Positions 5,749 to 10,672 of a stretch of DNA of 10,672 nucleotides are shown one piece after another. The stretch lies in NCBI GenBank assembly GCA_030650265.1, contig JAUSEJ010000700.1, positions 1 to 10,672 on the forward strand, read 5' to 3'. How positions within the stretch are numbered: the stretch's first letter is position 1; the number at the start of each line of letters is the position of its first letter. The translations under genes and the position numbers were made by a program. This DNA is from Dehalococcoidia bacterium (GTDB taxonomy: Bacteria > Chloroflexota > Dehalococcoidia > JACPQF01). The notes beneath the pieces were generated by a model. It made no database searches. It was given only the letters and a program-made list of their open reading frames with translations, and was not told where the DNA came from.

Positions 5749-7752
5749 ATGACAAGCTACGGCAGCGACGTGTACCCTTTCTCGGCCATCGTCGGCCAGG
5801 AAAGGATGAAGAAGGCCCTTGTCCTCAATGCGATCAACCCCCGCTTGGGCGGCGTCCTCATTCGCGGCCAGAAGGGAACGGCAAAGTCGACGGCCGTCCG
5901 CGGTCTCGCCAAGCTCCTCCCCGATATCGAGGTGGTAGACAACTGCCCCTACCATTGCGACCCCCACAATCTCGCCGAGCTTTGCCAGGAATGCCGCGCC
6001 AGATTGACGGACGGAGGTTCGCTGCCCTCTCACCCGCGTAAGACGTGGGTGGTCGACCTGCCTGTTAGTTCGACCGAAGACCGGGTCGTCGGCACCCTCG
6101 ACATCGAGGAGGCGATCAAGCATGGCCGCAAGCGGTTTGAGCCCGGTATTTTGGCCGGGGCGAACAGGGGCATTCTCTACGTCGACGAGGTCAACCTCCT
6201 CGCCGACCATCTGGTCGATGTCCTTCTCGACGCCGCCGCCATGGGCAACAACACCGTCGAGCGAGAGGGCGTCTCCTTTGCCCATCCGGCCCGCTTCATC
6301 CTGGTGGGCACCATGAACCCCGAGGAGGGCGAGTTGCGTCCTCAGCTTCTCGACCGCTTCGCCTTGTGCGTCGAGATCGAGGGTATCGCCGACGTGGAGC
6401 AGCGAGTCGCCGTGATTAAGCGAGGGGCGGCCCACGAGGCGGATCCGGCCTCCTTTGAGATCGACTGGCAAGCAGAACAGGAGCGTCTCCGGGCGCAGAT
6501 AATCATGGCCAGGCAGCTTCTTCCCCGGGTCAACATCTCCGACGATATACTGGCCCTTATCGCCCGCATCTGCATCGCTATGAACGTCGATGGTCATCGC
6601 GCCGACATAGTGATCATGAAAACCGCCTCCACCCTCGCCGCTTTCCTCGGGAGAACGATAGTTGACGAAGATGACGTGCGCGAAGCGGCTGAGTTGGCCT
6701 TACCCCATCGTATGAAACGCAAGCCCTTCGAGGACCAGAAGATGGACGAGGACAAGATCGAGGAGGCGATTAAGCAGTATCAGGCGGATCTGCGACAGAA
6801 AGAGGAGACGTGCAAAGCGAAGAGCGAGAGTGATGCGGAAGCAGACGATGGCGATCCTTCCGAGCAGAACGGCAACGTCGAGGAGAAGGTCTTCGCCGTA
6901 GGCAAGTCATTCTCGGTCAAAGACCTGCAGTTGCCCAAGGACCGCACGCCCAGACAAGGCTCCGGGAGAAGGGCGAAAAGCGTCAGCACATCCAGATCCG
7001 GACAATACGTCCGCACCTCTATTCCTAAAGATGGAACGCGTGACATCGCCTTCGACGCCACGCTTCGGGTTGCCGCACCTTTCCAGTCCGAGCGAGCCCG
7101 AAATGGCGTAGCTCTCGAGATTCACCCGGCCGATATTCGCCAGAAGGTCCGCGAGTCGAAGGTTGGCTGCTCTATTCTTTTTGTCGTCGATGCCAGCACG
7201 TCGATGGGTGCCCTCCAGCGAATGGTCGCCGTGAAAGGAGCCATTCTCTCCTTGCTCGTCGACGCCTATCAACGACGGGATAGGGTGGGCCTGGCCGCCT
7301 TTAGGGGCGAGGGGACCGACCTGCTCCTCCCGCTGACGAACAGCGTTGAGATGGCAAAGAACCGCCTCGAACAGTTGCCGGTGGGCGGCAAGACGCCGTT
7401 GCCTCATGGCTTATCCTTCGGCTACGAGATGCTCAAGAGGGAACAGCAGAAAAACAAGAACACCCTGCCTCTAATGATTTTAATCTCCGATGGCCGGGCC
7501 AACGTGAGCATGAGCGGCGAATCGCCCGCCGAAGAATCAAGGCGTATTGCCGCCCGGCTGCCGGCCGCCGGCATTCGCACGGTGGTGGTCGACACGGGCC
7601 AAAACTACATTAACCTCGGTTTGCCACGCGAAATCGCCAACCTGAGCGGTGGGCTCTACTTCAAGCTCGAGGATCTCGAGTCCGAAACCATCATCAGCCT
7701 GATCCACGAGGAACCCGCCTACGATCTCCACTGCCGGGCCTTTGGAAACTGA
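5749..7752 (+). CDS. Magnesium/cobalt chelatase-type ATPase, fused I and D (AAA+ and VWA) subunits
   Basis: Chelatase I and D subunits form the ATP-driven motor that lets a large H/CobN subunit insert Mg2+ or Co2+ into a tetrapyrrole. This 667-residue protein carries both parts. The AAA+ module has Walker [10 protein letters not shown] (40-48), Walker [12 protein letters not shown] (141-151), the sensor-1 region [18 protein letters not shown] (187-204) and sensor-2 GHRAD (282-286). A Cys cluster (Cys66, Cys70, Cys79, Cys82) follows the first strand region. A charged, acidic linker (about 330-380) leads to a VWA domain with the MIDAS motif DASTS (481-485), GGKTPL (547-552) and SDGRAN (580-585). 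The reading frame stays open upstream to 5473, but that part overlaps the formyltransferase gene; ATG 5749 gives the normal family N-terminus, with GAGAGG about 9 bases before it. No large chelatase subunit is in the window, so the metal and pathway (cobalamin or other) cannot be decided. Confidence 0.9.
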   Translation: MTSYGSDVYPFSAIVGQERMKKALVLNAINPRLGGVLIRGQKGTAKSTAVRGLAKLLPDIEVVDNCPYHCDPHNLAELCQECRARLTDGGSLPSHPRKTWVVDLPVSSTEDRVVGTLDIEEAIKHGRKRFEPGILAGANRGILYVDEVNLLADHLVDVLLDAAAMGNNTVEREGVSFAHPARFILVGTMNPEEGELRPQLLDRFALCVEIEGIADVEQRVAVIKRGAAHEADPASFEIDWQAEQERLRAQIIMARQLLPRVNISDDILALIARICIAMNVDGHRADIVIMKTASTLAAFLGRTIVDEDDVREAAELALPHRMKRKPFEDQKMDEDKIEEAIKQYQADLRQKEETCKAKSESDAEADDGDPSEQNGNVEEKVFAVGKSFSVKDLQLPKDRTPRQGSGRRAKSVSTSRSGQYVRTSIPKDGTRDIAFDATLRVAAPFQSERARNGVALEIHPADIRQKVRESKVGCSILFVVDASTSMGALQRMVAVKGAILSLLVDAYQRRDRVGLAAFRGEGTDLLLPLTNSVEMAKNRLEQLPVGGKTPLPHGLSFGYEMLKREQQKNKNTLPLMILISDGRANVSMSGESPAEESRRIAARLPAAGIRTVVVDTGQNYINLGLPREIANLSGGLYFKLEDLESETIISLIHEEPAYDLHCRAFGN

Positions 7753-7780
7753 CGAGTGGAATGGCCGTCTGACCCCGAGG

Positions 7781-7786
7781 TATAAT
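7781..7786 (+). promoter_or_regulatory. Possible -10 box for the HEPN-MNT pair
   Basis: A perfect TATAAT lies 6 bases before ATG 7793. If used, transcription would begin at or beside the ATG and give a leaderless or nearly leaderless message. No convincing -35 is seen 16-18 bases upstream. GAGG (7777-7780) could instead act as a distant ribosome site on a read-through transcript from the chelatase gene. Confidence 0.4.
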
Positions 7787-7792
7787 AAGCTT

Positions 7793-8281
7793 ATGGAAAA
7801 GGACAAGACACCAAAACCGAAAAAGCCAAGGGGCATAGCCCGCACCGTTTTGATGGGCCAGCGGTTTTGGCAGCAAGCCGAGCGAGATCTCGAGAGCGCA
7901 AGGTTGATGCTCCAGCCGCGCTGCTACTACGTTGCCGTCTATCTGGCTCATCAAGCGAGCGAAAAGGCTCTTAAAGCAGCGCACTGGCACCTGCGAGGCG
8001 AAGAACCACCCTGGCGGCATGATCTATGGCAATGCGCTGAGGGTTTAGTCGAATCTTCCTGTGAGTTGCCCCAACACATCGACGAGGCAATCGCCTATTT
8101 GGAGCCGATGCTAGTGCGTAGCCGCTATCCTTCCGGTGAGAAAGCCATTCCTATACCCGCTGAACTCATAGACGGCGAGGACGCCGAAATGTCCATCAGC
8201 GCTGCCGAGGAGGTGATGACATGGGTCCAAACGTTGCTGCAGCAACCACCGGGCAAAACCAGGTTAAAGAAGACATCCTAG
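7793..8281 (+). CDS. HEPN domain protein (putative toxin-like partner of MNT)
   Basis: The 162-residue product begins with a Lys/Pro-rich stretch (2-13), then a HEPN-type helical bundle. FWQQAERDLESARLML (25-40), YYVAVYLAHQASEKALKA (45-62), EEPPWRHDL (70-78) and SRYPSG (110-115) match the usual order of this family; the C-terminal helix includes VMTWVQTLL (141-149). HEPN proteins of this kind are paired with minimal nucleotidyltransferases, some of them as toxin-antitoxin modules. The R-x4-H-x-Y RNase motif known from type VII HepT toxins is not seen; the nearest candidate is Arg75-His76-Asp77. A TTG-initiated form (7742) would overlap the chelatase gene and is less likely; ATG 7853, directly before the domain, is an alternative. 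The gene overlaps the next one by 61 bases. Confidence 0.85.
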   Translation: MEKDKTPKPKKPRGIARTVLMGQRFWQQAERDLESARLMLQPRCYYVAVYLAHQASEKALKAAHWHLRGEEPPWRHDLWQCAEGLVESSCELPQHIDEAIAYLEPMLVRSRYPSGEKAIPIPAELIDGEDAEMSISAAEEVMTWVQTLLQQPPGKTRLKKTS

Positions 8282-8640
8282 TCGAATTTGCCCAATTGAT
8301 GCATAGGCAATATAGGGCACGCCTGTATCTCTTCGGTTCCAGAGCCCGTGGCAACGCTACTTCGGAAAGTGATTATGATTTGGTCGTTGTCGCCAAGGCT
8401 TTTGGCGAACAACATATCTTGCATCGCGCTCCCGATAGACGCTTGCTCTGGCGCGAGGCCGGCGGCTGGGGCATAAGTCTGGATCTGCATTGCTACACGC
8501 CGGAGGAGTTCAGGGCGGAAATACGGGGACTCGGCTACCTTGGCCAGGCGAAGAGGCGGGGAGAATTGGTCGCCATCAAGACTTCTGCGGCGCAGAAATC
8601 AGTAAAACAGGCGAGTATTAGTCCTCCGGTCCCCAACTGA
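8221..8640 (+). CDS. Minimal nucleotidyltransferase (MNT) domain protein
   Basis: The 139-residue protein belongs to the DNA polymerase beta-type nucleotidyltransferase superfamily. The signature GS-x10-D-x-D is exact: Gly39-Ser40, then Asp51 and Asp53 in SDYDLVVV. A third acid, Asp88, lies in ISLDLHCY. These are the metal and nucleotide ligands, so the enzyme looks active. In studied HEPN/MNT pairs the MNT adds AMP to the HEPN toxin and neutralises it; whether this pair does so is inferred. The start is set by GGAGGT at 8209-8214, six bases before ATG 8221, inside the HEPN gene. The 61-base overlap implies translational coupling. The last 20 residues look disordered. Confidence 0.87.
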   Translation: MGPNVAAATTGQNQVKEDILVEFAQLMHRQYRARLYLFGSRARGNATSESDYDLVVVAKAFGEQHILHRAPDRRLLWREAGGWGISLDLHCYTPEEFRAEIRGLGYLGQAKRRGELVAIKTSAAQKSVKQASISPPVPN

Positions 8641-8643
8641 AAG

Positions 8644-8681
8644 TCGCGCCCCGGATCGGGGGAACACTGGCGCGAGGCCAG
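8644..8681 (+). other. Overlapping GC-rich inverted repeats after the MNT gene
   Basis: TCGCGCC (8644-8650) can pair with GGCGCGA (8669-8675). The same bases can instead form two smaller hairpins: CCCCG/CGGGG (8649-8653/8657-8661) and CTGGC/GCCAG (8667-8671/8677-8681). No T-tract follows, so this is not a standard intrinsic terminator, though it sits where one would be expected. Confidence 0.4.
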
Positions 8682-8734
8682 CTTCTAAGAGACAGCCAAA
8701 TTGCCGCCGGTGCTGGTTTGTAGGCGCGGCCGAT

Positions 8735-8764
8735 TTGCCTTTAGCCGCTGAGTCAAATTATCTT
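8735..8764 (+). promoter_or_regulatory. Weak candidate promoter for the Usp-GT81 gene
   Basis: TTGCCT (8735-8740) and TATCTT (8759-8764) are 18 bases apart, each matching four of six consensus bases. Transcription would begin just before ATG 8780. This is the best candidate seen in the gap, but it is poor. Confidence 0.25.
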
Positions 8765-8779
8765 GTTGCCCTAAGAAGC

Positions 8780-10672
8780 ATGAAGGAAACAAAAGTGGTG
8801 AAACCGGACCCGGTGGGGGAGAAGGTATACAAAGTCCTGGTGCCGATCGCCGATCCCGTGAACGCTCGAGACCTCATGCGGATCGCCGCGGGCGTCTCGG
8901 ACAAGAAACGGGTCCGGGCCATCGTCCTTGGCGTAGTCGAGGTCCCCGAAGATCAGAGTTTTGTTGGGGCAACCGGCCTGGCGCGCCGGCAGCGCCGCCT
9001 TCTCCAGCAGGTCGCCTCCTTGGCCGAGGCCGAGAACATCGAGATCAGGATGATGGTGCGACTGTCCCGGCAAGCCTGGCAGGGAATCCAAGAGGTTGTG
9101 TTGGAGGAAGGGGTAGACCTGGTCATCCTTGGCTGGCGCGGCGAAACCAGGTCCGATGACAAGATCTTCGGCACGACCATCGATGAGATAGTTAAGAATC
9201 CCCCCTGTGACATCGCTCTGGTCAAGCAGAAGGACCTTACACACTGCAAGCGAATACTGTTGCCGGTGAGAGGCGGCCCGCACGCCGAGTTAGCCTTACG
9301 ATTGGTAGTTAGTCTGGCCGAGAACCTCGAAGCCACGGCCACCGTGCTTCACGTCGAATTGACGGGGGCCAGCCAGAGACGCCTTGCCAGCGACCGACGC
9401 AGCTTCGCCGAGTTTGCCTCTCTAATCAGCGGATCGCCACGAGTAAGAAGCCTTAGAGTGACCGCCGCCTCGGTGGAAGAGGCCATCCTGGCCAGTCTAG
9501 CCGACCACCAGCTTTTGGTCATGGGCGCCGCCGCCTTCCCTGCCGATAGCCAACCTTACCTTTTCGGGGCCGTAGCCGAAGCCGTGGTGTCGAAGGCCCC
9601 GGCCACCGCCATGGTCGTGAAAAGTCGCAATCCGGTCGACCCGGCCATCTTCGAGGACCGACCCGAGCCGCTCCCGGCGCTGGTCGACAAATGGTTTGGC
9701 GAAAACACCTTTCACAATCGCGAATTCAGCCGCCTCGACGATCTGATCGCCCTAAAGAAACAGCAGAACCTGACGGTCGGCCTCCTTCTCCCCACCCTCA
9801 ACGAAGAAGACACAATCGGCGCCATAATCCGCAACCTCAAGTCCGAACTCGTCGAATCCAAGCCGTTTCTCGACGAGATCGTGGTGATCGACGGCGGCTC
9901 CACCGATCGAACGTGCGAAATCGCCCGGGAGCTGCAGGTTCCGGTGTACCGGCAGGAAGAGATCCTGCCAGAGCTAGGTGGAGTCATGGGCAAGGGAGAG
10001 GCGCTGTGGAAGAGCCTCTATGTCATGAACAGCGATATCATTGTGTGGCTCGACGGCGATATCCGAAACATCCATCCCAAGTTCGTCTACGGTCTGGTTG
10101 GTCCCCTGCTGAGAGAACAGCGCATCCAATTTGTGAAGGGCTTCTGTCACAGCCCGGTTCCCCACGAGGGATTCTCCTACGACACGGCCCGCGAGCAGGT
10201 TACCGAGCTTACTATTAGGCCCCTATTGAACCTGTTCTTCCCCGAATTGTCGGGGATCATTCAGCCGTTGGGTGGAGAGAACGCCGTTCGCCGGGGAGTT
10301 CTGGAATCTGTGCCGATTCATACCGGCTACGGCATGGAAATGGCCCTTCTCATCGATGTCTTCGAACGCTTCGGCTTGAGTGCCATCGCCCAGGCCGATC
10401 TCGAGGAAAAGGTAGACAGAGTGCGTGAACTCATGGCCATGAGCAAAGTATCTTTCGCCATCATCCAGGTCGTTATCAAAGAACTGGAGGAACGCAGCAA
10501 GGTCCGCTTGCTAGAAGACGTCAACAAGAGCATGAAAGTGATCAACTACGCCGATACCGGTACCTTCAGTCTCGAGGAAGTCGAGATCGACGACATCCGG
10601 CGCCCGCCGATGATCACCTCTCCCTCCTACGTGGCAAAAAGGAGTCAAAGCAAGAAGACGGTATCACCTCTG
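8780..10672 (+). CDS. UspA-UspA-glucosyl-3-phosphoglycerate synthase (GT81) fusion, 3' end beyond window
   Basis: One open frame of 631 codons runs to the window edge with no stop. Residues about 16-150 are a UspA domain with an exact ATP-binding motif G-x2-G-x9-G-T (Gly118, Gly121, Gly131-Thr132). Residues about 156-282 are a second UspA domain in which that motif has decayed (Gly249 then Ala252). From about 332 a GT81 glycosyltransferase domain follows: LLLPTLNEEDTIG (335-347), VVIDGGSTDRT (368-378), GKGEALWKSL (404-413), the metal-binding DGD (425-427) in WLDGDIRNIHPKF, and LLNLFFPELSGIIQPLGGE (482-500). RRPPM (607-611) matches the usual near-C-terminal motif, so little is probably missing. 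GT81 synthases join glucose from a nucleotide sugar to 3-phosphoglycerate, on the way to glucosylglycerate or related glycans. ATG 8780 has only AAGAAG upstream; GTG 8795, after AAGGA, is an alternative start. No membrane segments are seen. Confidence 0.85.
   Translation, partial: MKETKVVKPDPVGEKVYKVLVPIADPVNARDLMRIAAGVSDKKRVRAIVLGVVEVPEDQSFVGATGLARRQRRLLQQVASLAEAENIEIRMMVRLSRQAWQGIQEVVLEEGVDLVILGWRGETRSDDKIFGTTIDEIVKNPPCDIALVKQKDLTHCKRILLPVRGGPHAELALRLVVSLAENLEATATVLHVELTGASQRRLASDRRSFAEFASLISGSPRVRSLRVTAASVEEAILASLADHQLLVMGAAAFPADSQPYLFGAVAEAVVSKAPATAMVVKSRNPVDPAIFEDRPEPLPALVDKWFGENTFHNREFSRLDDLIALKKQQNLTVGLLLPTLNEEDTIGAIIRNLKSELVESKPFLDEIVVIDGGSTDRTCEIARELQVPVYRQEEILPELGGVMGKGEALWKSLYVMNSDIIVWLDGDIRNIHPKFVYGLVGPLLREQRIQFVKGFCHSPVPHEGFSYDTAREQVTELTIRPLLNLFFPELSGIIQPLGGENAVRRGVLESVPIHTGYGMEMALLIDVFERFGLSAIAQADLEEKVDRVRELMAMSKVSFAIIQVVIKELEERSKVRLLEDVNKSMKVINYADTGTFSLEEVEIDDIRRPPMITSPSYVAKRSQSKKTVSPL

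Noticed and set aside
5689..6597. A 302-codon minus-strand open frame
   Set aside because: It is antisense to the strongly conserved AAA+ domain of the chelatase gene and has the composition expected of a shadow in GC-rich coding DNA; no domain is recognised.
7742..7792. TTG start for the HEPN gene
   Set aside because: It would begin inside the chelatase gene, lacks a ribosome site and adds residues unlike the HEPN family.
9691..10218. A 175-codon plus-strand frame rich in Arg and Pro
   Set aside because: It lies in another frame inside the Usp-GT81 gene, whose own frame shows clear GT81 motifs throughout.
1..10672. CRISPR array, insertion sequence or prophage signs
   Set aside because: No regularly spaced direct repeats, transposase, integrase or flanking target duplications were seen, although the tRNA cluster could in principle host integrations.

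Overview
The window reads as ordinary chromosome from a moderately GC-rich bacterium. Every gene supported here lies on the + strand. The conserved run tilS-hpt-ftsH, the style of the FtsH and tandem-UspA sequences, and a glucosyl-3-phosphoglycerate synthase domain together suggest a Chloroflexota member, possibly Dehalococcoidia-like. That assignment rests on recalled family resemblance, not on a search, and is only moderately sure.

Layout. Bases 1-50 are the 3' part of a tRNA-Val, closed by an intrinsic terminator. A strong sigma70-type promoter near 129-158 precedes tRNA-Leu(CAG) and tRNA-Arg(GCG). A second strong promoter (512-540) drives the initiator tRNA-Met. This tRNA is followed by a terminator whose T-run ends only 9 bases before the preferred start of tilS. 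tilS and hpt are separated by one base. ftsH has its own extended -10 promoter, a structured leader of about 110 nt and a strong intrinsic terminator. A new promoter overlaps that terminator's T-run and starts a two-gene unit: a formyltransferase-family protein (of the type seen in the hydrolase domain of 10-formyl-THF dehydrogenase), then a fused I/D-type metal-chelatase ATPase.

From about 7790 the content becomes accessory. A HEPN-domain gene and a minimal nucleotidyltransferase gene overlap by 61 bases, in the layout of an HEPN/MNT toxin-antitoxin-like module. The last gene runs off the window. It fuses two UspA domains to a GT81 glucosyl-3-phosphoglycerate synthase domain, and several positions that I recall as conserved in that family are changed.

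How the genes fit together. The left half is housekeeping: tRNAs, tRNA-Ile lysidine formation (TilS), purine salvage (Hpt) and membrane protein quality control (FtsH). The middle concerns one-carbon/formyl transfer and tetrapyrrole metal insertion. The right end is a stress or defence-like pair followed by a putative compatible-solute or polysaccharide-precursor glycosyltransferase joined to nucleotide-sensing domains. The Usp-Usp-GT81 fusion is the most notable item. No stretch longer than about 300 bases lacks a gene.
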